The notes: a model not told the origin generated them from the sequence alone. DNA of 64,000 nt from Paenibacillus sp. FSL H7-0357 (GCF_000758525.1 NZ_CP009241.1:7607501-7671500); one strand, 5' to 3'. Shown: positions 8,177 to 17,307, counted from the stretch's first letter. A program made the numbers and translations.

Positions 8177-9958
8177 ATGAGAAAAAAATGGCTTGTTTCA
8201 TTTTTGGTTTTATTAATGTGCGCGTCTGGCAGTACGGTTTATGCTGAGGCGAAGACTTCGGCAGACTTCACTGATCTAAAGGATTTGGATGCGGCGACGA
8301 AGGCAAAGTTTGATGCAATGATTAGCGCTGGGATTTTTGATGGCGTCAGTGATACGACGTTTGGGCTCAAAGAGGAGATGAACCGCGCCCAGTTCGCAAA
8401 GGTTGCGGCATTGATTACGGGTATTGAAGTCAATAAAGATCTGAAGATGTCCAGTTTCAGTGACGTCAAGGCGAATGATGCCGCCAATGGTTATGCGCTG
8501 CCCTACATTGAAGCACTTAAAACTGCTGGCGTAACGGACGGCTATGGCGAAGGTACATACAATCCTGCTGGCAAAGTGACCAAAGAGCAGTTGGCTACGT
8601 TCTTGGTTCGAGTGCTAGGCAAGGACGCGGAAGCAAAAGCGAAAACTGGTACCGATACAACCGTATCCAAATGGGCGCAGGGTTATGTGTCCGAGGCATT
8701 GGAGCTTAAATTGTTATCCAATGGCGCTGATGGTACGTTTGGCGGCAAAGCAAATGCTACGCGCGATTTGCTGCTTACCGGTGCCTACGAAGCGAAATCA
8801 CAATATATAGCGCCGACACCAACACCAACACCGACACCAACACCAACACCAACACCAGCACCAGCACCAGCGCCAACACCAACACCGACACCAGCGCCAA
8901 CACCAACACCAACACCGACACCAGCGCCGACACCAACACCAACACCAACACCAACACCAACACCAACACCAACACCAACACCAACACCAACACCAACACC
9001 AACACCAACACCAACACCAACACCAACACCAACACCAACACCAACACCAACACCAACACCAACACCAACACCAACACCAACACCAACACCAACACCAACA
9101 CCAACACCAACACCAACACCAACACCAACACCAACACCAACACCAACACCAACACCAACACCAACACCGACGCCGACACCAACGCCGACACCGACGCCGA
9201 CACCAACACCGACGCCGACGCCGACGCCGACACCAACACCGACGCCGACACCAACACCAACACCAACACCGACACCGACGCCGACACCGACACCAACACC
9301 GGCGCCATCCAATGTCGCACTAGATATGATTAATGCATCTGTTGGGACATGGATCAATGTTGATGAGACGACTTTTGCTGAAGCCGGTATTACGGGCGTA
9401 ACGACATCCAATGTATCAGCTGTTCAAGATGCACTTGACTCTGATGGAAGCTCTCCGTGGACGGTTTCAGAAATTCAAGCCATCGTCAATGCGGTTATTG
9501 ACGGTATTACGAAGCAAGCGGCACTGGATTTGATCAATGCTGCATCGGCTTCGGGTTCATGGACGAATGTTGATGTGACGACTTTTGCCAATGCAGGTAT
9601 TACGGGCGTCACATTAGAGGACCTTTCCTCCTACGAATACGCATTGGAAACCGGATTAACACCACTTCCAAGAACATTGTCTCAAATTCAAGCGATTGTT
9701 GACGAGACTAATCAGGCAATTATCTTAGCTGCAATCTATGATTATTTGAATCCTTTCAGTGAAGGATCTACTCCTAACGAAGAAGTATTCGCTCTAGCTG
9801 GTATAACCGGAGTGACAGCTTCGAACTTAAGCGAGGTCTTATCTGCCCTTGAATCGGCCTATCAGGAGGCCAAAAACAATCCTTTTGGAACGCCTATGTC
9901 TACTAAACAAGATATCCAGGACGTAGTTGACCTTGTCTTAGGCTACTATACGGATTAA
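8177..9958 (+). CDS. SLH-domain cell-surface protein with a 165-residue Pro-Thr tract
   Basis: This 593-residue protein is anchored non-covalently to cell-wall polymers by SLH domains. A signal peptide (residues 1-24, ending VYA-EA) is followed by three SLH repeats at about 28-85, 91-150 and 160-206. Residues 213-377 are almost pure Pro-Thr, with a few Ala. The C-terminal third holds three degenerate ~65-residue repeats carrying the core TTFAxAGITGVT. Their family is not one I can name. The start follows AAGGAGGAGAAGG. SLH domains at the N-terminus place the C-terminal repeats outward, with the Pro-Thr tract as a stiff stalk. The gene ends before a strong terminator at 10048-10093. The tract is encoded by a hexanucleotide repeat likely to change length. 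Confidence 0.92.
   Translation: MRKKWLVSFLVLLMCASGSTVYAEAKTSADFTDLKDLDAATKAKFDAMISAGIFDGVSDTTFGLKEEMNRAQFAKVAALITGIEVNKDLKMSSFSDVKANDAANGYALPYIEALKTAGVTDGYGEGTYNPAGKVTKEQLATFLVRVLGKDAEAKAKTGTDTTVSKWAQGYVSEALELKLLSNGADGTFGGKANATRDLLLTGAYEAKSQYIAPTPTPTPTPTPTPTPAPAPAPTPTPTPAPTPTPTPTPAPTPTPTPTPTPTPTPTPTPTPTPTPTPTPTPTPTPTPTPTPTPTPTPTPTPTPTPTPTPTPTPTPTPTPTPTPTPTPTPTPTPTPTPTPTPTPTPTPTPTPTPTPTPTPTPTPTPTPTPTPTPTPAPSNVALDMINASVGTWINVDETTFAEAGITGVTTSNVSAVQDALDSDGSSPWTVSEIQAIVNAVIDGITKQAALDLINAASASGSWTNVDVTTFANAGITGVTLEDLSSYEYALETGLTPLPRTLSQIQAIVDETNQAIILAAIYDYLNPFSEGSTPNEEVFALAGITGVTASNLSEVLSALESAYQEAKNNPFGTPMSTKQDIQDVVDLVLGYYTD
8813..9307 (+). repeat. Hexanucleotide tandem repeat (CCAACA-type) coding for Pro-Thr
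   Basis: The region consists of six-base units encoding Pro-Thr, with GCG, GCA and ACG variants near the edges. From 8931 to 9168 the unit is perfect, giving about 39 uninterrupted copies without a single G on the plus strand. The unit length is a multiple of three, so slippage changes stalk length without a frameshift. Confidence 0.97.
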
Positions 9959-10047
9959 GAAAAGTCATAATCGTAACACCGTAGAGGGGTTGCTTATTCT
10001 ATCTTGAGTTGAAGGCAGCTCTTCAGCGAGAAGAAAATTTCAACTAG

Positions 10048-10093
10048 AAAAATAACGGCGTAAGGGAGGCTATCCCTTCACCGTTATTTTTTG
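10048..10093 (+). terminator. Strong terminator after the SLH gene
   Basis: A long stem pairs AAAATAACGG with CCGTTATTTT and an inner AAGGGA with TCCCTT, and is followed by T residues. It lies about 90 bases after the SLH stop. The stem is symmetric enough to work on both strands. Confidence 0.85.
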
Positions 10094-10291
10094 ATTTTGG
10101 TTCAATGGCGGTCTCACCCCAAGTAAACGTGTATTGATGGAGCGATGATCTCCTTGACCAATTCTCAGATACTGCTCACTACCTACCCCAATCGCAGAGT
10201 CTGCCGTCCGGGCATTTATGTACGCCATAATCTGACCGCTGCCGCTGTTGGATTCGCTCCCGCCATCATATCGCCAGAACCATCCCTTTGG
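10070..10291 (-). pseudogene. Open fragment of an unrecognised protein
   Basis: A 73-codon minus-strand frame runs from a TAG at 10292 to a TAG at 10070. It reads like protein: a glycine/serine-rich start (YDGGSESNSGSG), then YINARTADSAIGVGSEQYLRIGQGDHRSIN. It has no start codon with a ribosome binding site and lies directly behind the U32 peptidase gene. I do not recognise the family. It may be the C-terminal remnant of a secreted or structural protein. Confidence 0.35.
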
Positions 10292-10295
10292 CTAC

Positions 10296-12539
10296 CTACA
10301 CAATCTCTTTATTAAAATGTCCTCTTGTGTCTGTTTCCTGATTAAAGACAGCATTATTCATTGAGCCATTTAATTTACCTGACGCCATATTAATGACTTT
10401 CACAACCTGCTCTTTTGATTCAACTGTGAAGTTTAATCTGAGCGCCTCGATTCCTTTGATGTTTTGTAGCTCATCTAAAAGATTAAGCGTCTTCCCATTA
10501 AGGAGAGTCGTTGTACAATCATTATGGGAAATTATAGGGAACGTTCCGTGCTCATCTTTTAACTCATAGCTCTTCGTTTTGCAAATTCTGCATTGATTCA
10601 TTTTTTTCATCGGACAATATTTTGTAAACATCAAAGGAACCTTACCATATACAATCATTTCCAGTGCAGGATAGCCGTCATTTTCTTCATAATAGGCATT
10701 CATTAAATCTTCAATTTGGCTCTTATTCAATTCATAAGATAAAGTGACTCGTTTTGCACCTAATTTATATAATTCATAGCAACTAGTAGCATTAACAACA
10801 TTTAGAGAATAGTCTGTAACAAAAGGATTAGTTTCTCTGTAGTGATAAATTCCACCATATCCTCCGATCAGTAGCTGCCCTTCTTTTTCCTTATAATCAT
10901 TCTGATTTCTTCTAACAACGTTTTTAAAATAGATTTCCTTAATTCCACAGCTCACGCAAGCATCGTACTGCTCCTTAGTCGTTACAGAGGCCGTAAGGTA
11001 TGGTTTTTCAGGGGCAAAGCTTATTTTTTCTTTTGCTTTCAAAGCCTTGGTTCTTTTCTTTTGGCTGTTAAGCTTTAAGTCATATAAGCCCAGTACAATA
11101 TCTCTTCTTGCTGCATTTAACAGTTTAGCTGGAATAAATGCATTGCATTCCTCAAAATCGACATGATTAAGTTCGAATATAGTATCATTTAATCTTGAAA
11201 ATTGCTTTATTACCTGGTCTTTTGTTGTTGGATTATTAATGGCTTCGCCTAATATTTCCTCGCTTTCATATGAATAATTAAAGCCTAAGCCCTCCGCATC
11301 TATGAAAAGCTTTGAATCTGGACATGCATATACTCTAATATCGAGGTTAAACCGCTTAAATTCTTTTTCCAGTGATGCTTCTAATTCTTTGGAATAGAAA
11401 TAATCCTTCGTTTTATATACTACATCTCCCTTAGACATCTTTTCTTTGATTTTGATATAGCAGACATCCTCTGCTTTGTTGATTAATTCACCATCTTTAT
11501 CGTACAGTTTTGCAACCGTTAAATTAACATCTTCATTGTTGTGACTGATTCGAATGGTATCGTTCTGATTTAAAGGACGTGTAAGTGTTATTTCATACCT
11601 ATCTTTAACAATCTTGCTGATTGTTCCAATTTCATAACCAAAGTTATTAGGTCTTAAGATGTTTGTAATATTTCTCCTATCTTCGTGAAACAAATACCCT
11701 TTAGTAAATGTCCTATTGAATGTTTTTTTCAGATTTTCTTTATCTTCTTCGGTTATTTTATTATCTAAGGCCATGCGATATTTTGATACAACATTAGCAA
11801 CATACGTAGGCGCTTTCATTCTGCCTTCTATTTTTAAAGAATCGATTTCTTTTAAATCATGGATGTAATCGATTGTGTTTAAGTCCTTAGTAGATAAAAT
11901 ATAGCTATTCCCTAAAGATGTATCTATTGTCTTATCCATTAGTTCATACTCCTTACGGCATGAACCCACACATCTTCCGCGATTTGCGCATCGATAGCCG
12001 AGTAATCCTGACATTAGACAGTTTCCCGAATAAGATACACATAAAGCACCGTGAACGAAAATTTCTAAAGGTATTTCAGCTATTCTTTTGATCTCTTTTA
12101 CTTTTTCAATCTCAACCTCACGGGACAGAACAACTCTTTTAGCACCAAGTTCTTTAAATAATAAAGTTCCGTCTAAATCGTCTATTCCCATTTGAGTTGA
12201 ACAATGTGCTTCCATATCAAGAAAGTTTTTAACGATATAATCGAAAGCAGTCAGGTCCTGGACGATAATGCCATCAACACCGATTTCATTTAATTCGTGT
12301 ATCTGCACTTTCATCTCTTCAACTTCGTTTTCGAAAACGATGGTATTCATTGTAACATAGAGTTTAACGTCCCTCAGGTGCGCATACGTAACAGCCTCTT
12401 TTAACGATTCTAAATCAAAATTAGATGAGTATGCACGTGCACCAAATTTTTGCATTCCTAAGTATATTGCATCACAACCATTAGAAATTGCAGCTTTTAA
12501 AGCCTCCATATTTCCTGCTGGAGCTAGTAATTCAGTCAT
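10296..12539 (-). CDS. U32 family peptidase / RlhA-like protein
   Basis: This 747-residue protein starts MTELLAPAGNMEALKAAISNGCDAIYLG, the hallmark of the U32 family. The family motif follows at about 165-205 (HGALCVSYSGNCLMS then CANRGRCVGSC), with a four-cysteine cluster. A long C-terminal half contains a second cysteine group (KYCPMKKMNQCRICK). Members of this longer type are annotated as collagenase-like peptidases. The related E. coli RlhA is needed for hydroxylation of a 23S rRNA cytidine and is thought to carry an iron-sulfur centre, so an RNA-modifying role is as likely as proteolysis. The ATG at 12539 follows AAGGAGG. It stands alone, with no partner gene on either side. Confidence 0.85.
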   Translation of the reverse strand: MTELLAPAGNMEALKAAISNGCDAIYLGMQKFGARAYSSNFDLESLKEAVTYAHLRDVKLYVTMNTIVFENEVEEMKVQIHELNEIGVDGIIVQDLTAFDYIVKNFLDMEAHCSTQMGIDDLDGTLLFKELGAKRVVLSREVEIEKVKEIKRIAEIPLEIFVHGALCVSYSGNCLMSGLLGYRCANRGRCVGSCRKEYELMDKTIDTSLGNSYILSTKDLNTIDYIHDLKEIDSLKIEGRMKAPTYVANVVSKYRMALDNKITEEDKENLKKTFNRTFTKGYLFHEDRRNITNILRPNNFGYEIGTISKIVKDRYEITLTRPLNQNDTIRISHNNEDVNLTVAKLYDKDGELINKAEDVCYIKIKEKMSKGDVVYKTKDYFYSKELEASLEKEFKRFNLDIRVYACPDSKLFIDAEGLGFNYSYESEEILGEAINNPTTKDQVIKQFSRLNDTIFELNHVDFEECNAFIPAKLLNAARRDIVLGLYDLKLNSQKKRTKALKAKEKISFAPEKPYLTASVTTKEQYDACVSCGIKEIYFKNVVRRNQNDYKEKEGQLLIGGYGGIYHYRETNPFVTDYSLNVVNATSCYELYKLGAKRVTLSYELNKSQIEDLMNAYYEENDGYPALEMIVYGKVPLMFTKYCPMKKMNQCRICKTKSYELKDEHGTFPIISHNDCTTTLLNGKTLNLLDELQNIKGIEALRLNFTVESKEQVVKVINMASGKLNGSMNNAVFNQETDTRGHFNKEIV

Positions 12540-12607
12540 TTTTTCCTCCTTATGACCCATAAATTATACGCTAGTTAAAGCGACATTTCTTTATCAAAGA
12601 TATTTTT

Positions 12608-12645
12608 TGTTATGCCTATATAGCCCTGGTCTTTCGGCAGCTCAG
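12608..12645. repeat. 38-bp repeat R1, copy 2
   Basis: This is the second copy of the 5044-5081 element, same orientation. On the minus strand it lies in a short frame reading E-L-P-K-D-Q-G-Y-I-G-I-T-K, ending before the U32 gene start region. It merges with repeat R2. Confidence 0.7.
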
Positions 12646-12653
12646 ACTCAGCA

Positions 12654-12774
12654 CCATTGATCATAAAATAAGAACTACACTTAAGCTACGGCAAAAAGCA
12701 CAAACCAATGGCTTGTGCTTTTGATTCTAACGACCTTATTTGCCCTGAGAGGCTTGCCTCATAATAATTCTTTA
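12654..12774 (-). repeat. Repeat R2, copy 1: remnant of an XRE gene end with terminator
   Basis: This resembles 14627-14752 over its whole length, including the last codons and stop of the XRE gene (K-E-L-L-stop). It also includes a hairpin at 12694-12722 (AAAAGCACAA/TTGTGCTTTT) with TTTT on both sides. It lies just downstream of the transglutaminase gene and may now serve as its terminator. Confidence 0.7.
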
Positions 12775-12795
12775 TTCACATCTAGAATCAGTTAG

Positions 12796-13494
12796 CTACC
12801 CCTGCCTTATGTGATCGACGTTCCGGTTCATAAGATGCCGAACCACCCTGCTATAGATTATTTTCTTGAATGGACTGAGCCCTTGCGGATGACCCGTGAA
12901 GAAGGCATCAGGGCTGTCATAAATCCCGAAATCCTGAACGATTCCTTCTTTTTGCACGTAGGTATCATTTTCGTTCCAATGTATATCCGGCTTTTGAAAA
13001 TTATCGGTTGCAACGCCATAACCGCAAAATGAACCCGTACACTGTTCAAATTTTTGCTGAAGCTTGGTCAAATAGGGAATATCCAGTATAAATCCTTCGA
13101 TATTCAACCACTTGCCTTCATATAGCACTTCAACCCAGCTATGAATGATCTCCTGGGGAGACAGTTGGTAATACCACCCTTTCATTGCCCCCTTTTGCAG
13201 CTTCTTATCAATGGCAAATCCATGCATACGGCATGGCACTCCCACAGCCCTTAGCAACGCCATAAAAAGCACACCCTTTGTATTACACTGACCGTAGCCA
13301 TCCTGTAATACTTCCGATGCCGGAATATCATCTGCCCGGTTATAGCCGAACCGGATTTCGTCACGCACGTAGTTATATATGCCAAGAATTTGTTCCCTCC
13401 TGGACATCGAATCCCACTGGCGGCTGTGAACAATTTGCTGGATCAATGGGTGAGAATAGTTTAGTAATTCGGTTTCCTTCAAGTATGCACTCAT
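12796..13494 (-). CDS. Transglutaminase-like domain protein
   Basis: This 232-residue protein has a transglutaminase/protease-like core. The catalytic cysteine is in DGYGQCNTKG (about residue 68), the histidine in HSWVEVLYEGKWLNIEG, and a likely aspartate in FILDIPY. The preceding SRREQILGIYNYVRDEIRFGYN matches the helix usually found before the active site. Members are cysteine peptidases or cross-linking enzymes; the substrate is unknown. There is no signal peptide, so it is probably cytoplasmic. The ATG at 13494 follows GGAGG. It lies 29 bases behind the AraC-type gene on the same strand, suggesting an operon and regulation by that protein. Confidence 0.85.
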   Translation of the reverse strand: MSAYLKETELLNYSHPLIQQIVHSRQWDSMSRREQILGIYNYVRDEIRFGYNRADDIPASEVLQDGYGQCNTKGVLFMALLRAVGVPCRMHGFAIDKKLQKGAMKGWYYQLSPQEIIHSWVEVLYEGKWLNIEGFILDIPYLTKLQQKFEQCTGSFCGYGVATDNFQKPDIHWNENDTYVQKEGIVQDFGIYDSPDAFFTGHPQGLSPFKKIIYSRVVRHLMNRNVDHIRQG

Positions 13495-13523
13495 GGAACA
13501 CACCTCCTGCACCCATTGTAAGG

Positions 13524-14288
13524 TTAATACAGGCAAGAAACTTTTAAAAAGACGCTATCTTTGCGAATACCCTTCGCCGTCATTCCCAGCAACTGCTTGC
13601 TGGTGGCGGCTAAATGTGACGGACTGTCAAATCCTGCTGCCATAGCCGCATCCGTAATGCTGAGCCCCTCAAAAATTAAATAGGTTGCCTTCTGCAGCTT
13701 GTGCAGCACCATGTACCCGCTAAGCGAAATGCCTGTATTTTCTTTAAAGAGGTGCGACATTCTGCTGTTGGATAAACCAAATTGCCGGGCGTATTGACTT
13801 ACGGAGTGTTCGGAGTTCGTGCAATCTTTTATGAGCTGAATAAACTCTCTTATTCTCGGATCAACAATAGCTGTATTCACCTGTTCTACGCCCAATAGCA
13901 TCATGAGTTGTCCCAGAAAAGAACGATAGCTGTCCGGGTCCTTAACGCCAGCATACTCTTTTTGCACAAATTCGCGAATGCTCTTCATCATTCCTTGCGG
14001 AAACACATAATACTGCTGCCCCTCCAGATACCGCCTAAAGCTTGCAGCCATCTCAGAGGTGCTATCTATCAGAAGAAGCATCAACGGGTGTCCCGCCTCT
14101 TTTAAGCGATGAACGACGTTCGAATTGATAATGATTCCTGGACAACTCAAGCTTTGCCCCGCTACATCAATATCAAATTCTCCTGTTAATGAGATCGTCA
14201 CCTGTAAAAAGGAATGCCGGTGTTCTTCCGCATCAATAGCGTCTGACACCACCATCAAGTGATGCTCCGCTCCATATAAATTCATCAT
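13524..14288 (-). CDS. AraC-family transcriptional regulator
   Basis: This 254-residue regulator has an N-terminal cupin-like sensing domain (about 1-120: HRHSFLQVTISLTGEFDIDVAG) and a C-terminal AraC double helix-turn-helix. The latter comprises VSQYARQFGLSNSRMSHLFKE then LSITDAAMAAGFDSPSHLAATSK. It is the first gene of a pair with the transglutaminase-like gene 29 bases downstream. GGAG lies 10 bases before the ATG at 14288; the next codon is also ATG. The ligand is unknown. Confidence 0.9.
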   Translation of the reverse strand: MMNLYGAEHHLMVVSDAIDAEEHRHSFLQVTISLTGEFDIDVAGQSLSCPGIIINSNVVHRLKEAGHPLMLLLIDSTSEMAASFRRYLEGQQYYVFPQGMMKSIREFVQKEYAGVKDPDSYRSFLGQLMMLLGVEQVNTAIVDPRIREFIQLIKDCTNSEHSVSQYARQFGLSNSRMSHLFKENTGISLSGYMVLHKLQKATYLIFEGLSITDAAMAAGFDSPSHLAATSKQLLGMTAKGIRKDSVFLKVSCLY

Positions 14289-14451
14289 CCCCTAATCACT
14301 CCATGTTCATCTCTTTATAGACTAAGTATATCAGCTCATATGTTAGGTCGTTACTGATGGTCATATCAAGCAAAAATCTTTATCTCGACATGTTTTTAAG
14401 CAAGTAATTCGGATATCTCTACATTTTTAAAAACATTGCTCAATAAAAGGA

Positions 14452-14580
14452 TTACTTTCTATGTTGGTACAAGTCTTTATAAGACATCTTAATCTTCTTA
14501 GTCCCCTGCATCATTCCGGTTAAGATGGATAATACGATAATAACTACTATAAATCCGATAAATAATGTCTTGGCTGCTCC
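14452..14580 (-). pseudogene. Possible small membrane-protein remnant
   Basis: A 43-codon open frame begins right after a TAA and lacks a usable start codon. It encodes one hydrophobic segment (TLFIGFIVVIIVLSILTG) followed by a basic tail (GTKKIKMSYKDLYQHRK). It lies in the otherwise empty gap between the araC and XRE genes. It may be the end of a lost single-helix protein. I do not recognise a family. Confidence 0.3.
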
Positions 14581-14626
14581 TTAGTAAATTAATAAGATTA
14601 TTAGAAAATCAAATTTCAGACTATTG

Positions 14627-14752
14627 CCATTAATCATAAAATAAGAACTATTACTTAAGCTACAGCAAAACGCACAAGCCAGTGGCTTGTGCGTTTACTT
14701 TCAATGACCTCATTTGCTCTGAAGGACGTATCTCATAATAATTCTTTAAGTA
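14627..14752 (-). repeat. Repeat R2, copy 2: XRE gene end with terminator hairpin
   Basis: This is the parent-like copy of the 12654-12774 segment. It includes the XRE stop codon region and a perfect 13-bp stem at 14668-14696 (AAACGCACAAGCC paired around AGT) followed by TTTTGCTG on the minus strand, a plausible terminator for the XRE operon. Confidence 0.75.
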
Positions 14753-15065
14753 CATTTTTCGCCACGCGTATCTTCTCGTCATTAGCGTCACGAAGCATAC
14801 TTACAATATCCTGAATATCGCTCTCAGCTGAAGTAACCATAAACTCTTCATTCTGATATGCAAATAGCTGAACTAAATTAACTTCAAGCGATTCCGCTAT
14901 CTTATGTAAATTCAATAAAGAGACATTCTTCTCACCACGTTCAATCTGCCCTATGTATGAAAAATGAAATCCGCCTTTCTCCCCAAGCGCCTCCTGTGAC
15001 AAGCCCCGCTCTTTCCGAAGAGCACGAATCCGGGTTCCAACGAGCTTCAGTATTTCCTTATCCAT
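14733..15065 (-). CDS. XRE-family helix-turn-helix regulator
   Basis: This is a protein of about 110 residues. Its N-terminal XRE/Cro domain is clear: GTRIRALRKERGLSQEALGEKGG, then FSYIGQIERGEKNVSLLNLHKIAESLEV. The C-terminal 45 residues are acidic and probably dimerise or sense a signal. The frame continues back to a GTG at 15077 overlapping the TPR gene stop (GTGA). I prefer the ATG at 15065 or the GTG at 15068, which lie 8-11 bases after AAGGGG. It is coupled to the upstream TPR-like gene. A damaged copy of its 3' end occurs 2 kb away at 12.7 kb. Confidence 0.88.
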   Translation of the reverse strand: MDKEILKLVGTRIRALRKERGLSQEALGEKGGFHFSYIGQIERGEKNVSLLNLHKIAESLEVNLVQLFAYQNEEFMVTSAESDIQDIVSMLRDANDEKIRVAKNVLKELL

Positions 15066-15073
15066 CACGGTAT

Positions 15074-15814
15074 TCACCCCTTAATTAACGCCTGAACCTC
15101 GTTCACCTGCTCCACCGTTGCCCAATCGCTCAAAGATTCGAAGAGCGCCAGACTTCTTGTAAAATGACTGTCGTTCCCCGACCGATAGGCCAGCCTCACT
15201 GCTTGCATTATCTGCTCCAGTGCTTCCACCATTCTTCCCGCCCGCTTATAGTACAGCGCCAATTGATAACTGAAGCGATAAAAGTGTACTAGATTGCCCT
15301 CATCCTCATATGTGCTGAATTCAGCCGTATGCTCCGCGAACATCATCAGCAATTCGTCCACATCCAGCCCATACCGCAGCGCAGCCTGCAGAATCACATC
15401 CAATCCGGGCAGTACTTCTTCTGGATTCTCTCGCAGAAAGGCAGTGTAAGAAGTCAGAACGCCCACCCGCCCAGACATAAGTTCAAGTGCATATCCGTTT
15501 GCTTGTGCCAGAAATCTGAATTCCTCTACAACTTCCAGCCCGTCCTCACCTAGATCCTCCAACCATCCCAACTCGGCATACTTATCTATGTACGCCTGTG
15601 CTTCCTCATAGTTCTCTTTCGTTTGATAAGCCATCCCCCGAGTCAGATAACTGAATCCGTAATAATAGACCAGTGGATGCTCTAGCCCGATTGTCAACAG
15701 TGGTGAAGATTTAGCCTTCCGATACTGCTGTTCCTGATACAAGTACTGCACACATTCATACAAAATCTCCGATGTCTCAATGACTTTGTCCCACTTCTCC
15801 AAGCGGCAAGCCAT
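15074..15814 (-). CDS. TPR-like helical protein, N-terminally truncated
   Basis: This 246-residue all-helical protein has TPR-like repeats: PLVYYYGFSYLTRGMAYQTKENYEEAQAYIDKYAELG, then FYRFSYQLALYYKRAGRMVEALEQIMQAV. In related Bacillota such segments form the C-terminal part of larger helix-turn-helix/TPR regulators. The frame is open upstream of the first ATG (EFICT before MACRLEKW) until it meets the stop codon of the SEC-C gene within a repeat arm. There is no ribosome binding site, so the 5' part was probably lost. It overlaps the XRE gene by GTGA, suggesting a former regulatory pair. The family assignment is moderate. Confidence 0.6.
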   Translation of the reverse strand: MACRLEKWDKVIETSEILYECVQYLYQEQQYRKAKSSPLLTIGLEHPLVYYYGFSYLTRGMAYQTKENYEEAQAYIDKYAELGWLEDLGEDGLEVVEEFRFLAQANGYALELMSGRVGVLTSYTAFLRENPEEVLPGLDVILQAALRYGLDVDELLMMFAEHTAEFSTYEDEGNLVHFYRFSYQLALYYKRAGRMVEALEQIMQAVRLAYRSGNDSHFTRSLALFESLSDWATVEQVNEVQALIKG

Positions 15815-15826
15815 AGTACAAATAAA

Positions 15827-15869
15827 CTCGCAGGAGCATGTTTACGCACCATTCCAACCGGAGCGTGAC
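15827..15869. repeat. Single arm of an extragenic palindrome
   Basis: This is 36 of 43 bases identical to 22461-22503, the left arm of the long inverted repeat downstream of rlmH. It covers the last codons of the SEC-C gene and the broken 5' edge of the TPR gene, marking a rearrangement point. Confidence 0.75.
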
Positions 15870-17083
15870 TTAACGGTGAATGGCTCTATTAGCAAAAAAT
15901 GAATCGGCATCTCGGCCAAAACATCAAATGCATACCCCCCTTTTAATTCTTTCCTGTAATACGTCTCGCAAAGTCGCAGTTGATTGCTCTCATGCAATAA
16001 ATTAAATGCCATGATTTCAGCGTCAATGCTTTCAAGATTATCAAAGTCACCTTTATCTATTGCAACCAACACTCTACCTTCGCTAACAGCCATAAATGCT
16101 AAACGGTTATTTGTAAATGGTTTACCTGTATCTTTATTAAAAATTCTAGGTGCAATGAGAACTCGCGAACGATCATTATTTGAAAAATTGAAAGTATTTT
16201 CTATTAATTTCCCCCATGTTAACCTGATATGGTGATGGAATTCTTCTGCTGTTGCCAAAGAAAGCAGCTTTTTGTACAAATCGACCAGAATTGATGCATT
16301 ATAAATTGGGTAATATTCTTTCTTATAAACGAAGAAATGACGCATTTCAATTGGACATTCTTGATATCCCATTATTTGAGATGCATGCTTAGAAAGTTCT
16401 ACAAACTCTTTTGAATTAAACAGAGAATTCGATGCTACCCAAAATTGTTCTGAGGGCATCTCAAATGCGATATCATAATCTTCACCAGGAGAAGATATGT
16501 TACTATCAGTCAGCATGTTTATTATTTTTTGGTTATAATGCAATACAGCCTTAAGTTCACCTTTCATTTCAAGAACTTCGGCTAACTCAGGAAGAAAATT
16601 CATTACAGCATATACCTGTTCGTGACCAGTACCAATTACTACTGGATAAGTCTCACCATCAACAATTATTTTAACTTCACCAAAGTCATTTAGTGTCAAA
16701 TCTTCTCTATAGGTAATCGGCAAATAAATAGAAATTGCACCAAAGAACTCTTTGAATTCGGAATATTGCTTAATATTTCGATTACCGAACTTTGTAGTAT
16801 TACTTAATGAATGGTTAAGTGTTAATGCTTGTGCTAACGCCGAACGATTATCGGCCCAAGAATTGATGCAAAATATAGCTCTGGTGACATCATCAATGGT
16901 ATAAAGGGATATGATTTTTTCAAGCTCTTTGGAGGTAGCCTCAATATATTCGAAATCAGAAACACACTCATCAATCAGGACCGTATTTGTATTTGAAGCT
17001 TTCCTTAATGGTTTATTAATACAGCACTTTTTGTACTTCTTTCCACTTCCACAAATACAAGGATCATTACGACCAATCGCCAT
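15842..17083 (-). CDS. SEC-C metal-binding domain protein
   Basis: This 413-residue protein has a SEC-C zinc-binding motif at the very N-terminus (IGRNDPCICGSGKKYKKCC, residues 3-21), as found at the end of SecA and in many stand-alone proteins. The remaining ~390 residues show no motif I recognise. They are not membrane-like and are mixed alpha/beta. Proteins of this layout occur near mobile and defence genes, but no role is established from sequence. The ATG at 17083 follows GGGAGG by eight bases. Both ends show rearrangement: the 5' end is fused onto a broken response-regulator gene, and the last ten residues (VKSRSGWNGA) come from a repeat arm shared with 22.5 kb. Confidence 0.75.
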   Translation of the reverse strand: MAIGRNDPCICGSGKKYKKCCINKPLRKASNTNTVLIDECVSDFEYIEATSKELEKIISLYTIDDVTRAIFCINSWADNRSALAQALTLNHSLSNTTKFGNRNIKQYSEFKEFFGAISIYLPITYREDLTLNDFGEVKIIVDGETYPVVIGTGHEQVYAVMNFLPELAEVLEMKGELKAVLHYNQKIINMLTDSNISSPGEDYDIAFEMPSEQFWVASNSLFNSKEFVELSKHASQIMGYQECPIEMRHFFVYKKEYYPIYNASILVDLYKKLLSLATAEEFHHHIRLTWGKLIENTFNFSNNDRSRVLIAPRIFNKDTGKPFTNNRLAFMAVSEGRVLVAIDKGDFDNLESIDAEIMAFNLLHESNQLRLCETYYRKELKGGYAFDVLAEMPIHFLLIEPFTVKSRSGWNGA

Positions 17084-17307
17084 TTCCAAAGCCTCCCATA
17101 TTGCCGGAGCTTCCGGCACAAATCAAAGCCGTCCATGCCGGGCATCATAAGGTCAATGACACATAGGTCAGGACTTGCGTTCGTCATTTGTCGCAGCGCG
17201 TCACGCCCGTCGGACGCTTCATAAGTGATAAAGCCCTCATTTTGGAGTACTGCGCTCACAAGCTCACGGATGCATATATCATCATCAACAATCAGAATGG
17301 TATTCAT
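17005..17307 (-). pseudogene. Truncated response-regulator receiver domain
   Basis: The frame starts MNTILIVDDDICIRELVSAVLQNEGF and continues through LCVIDLMMPGMDGFDLCRKLRQYG, the first ~70 residues of an OmpR-type receiver domain including the phosphorylated aspartate in VIDLMMPG. At about 17100 it loses all similarity and runs out of frame through the start of the SEC-C gene. The rest of the receiver and the DNA-binding domain are absent. A ribosome binding site (AGGTG) is kept. No kinase is nearby. Confidence 0.85.

Noticed and set aside
8931..9168. CRISPR-like regular repeats
   Set aside because: The unit is six bases with no spacers and lies inside a coding frame.
8775..9411. Long Val-Leu and Gly-Val antisense frames over the Pro-Thr tract
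   Set aside because: They are forced by the hexanucleotide repeat on the other strand and have no ribosome binding site.
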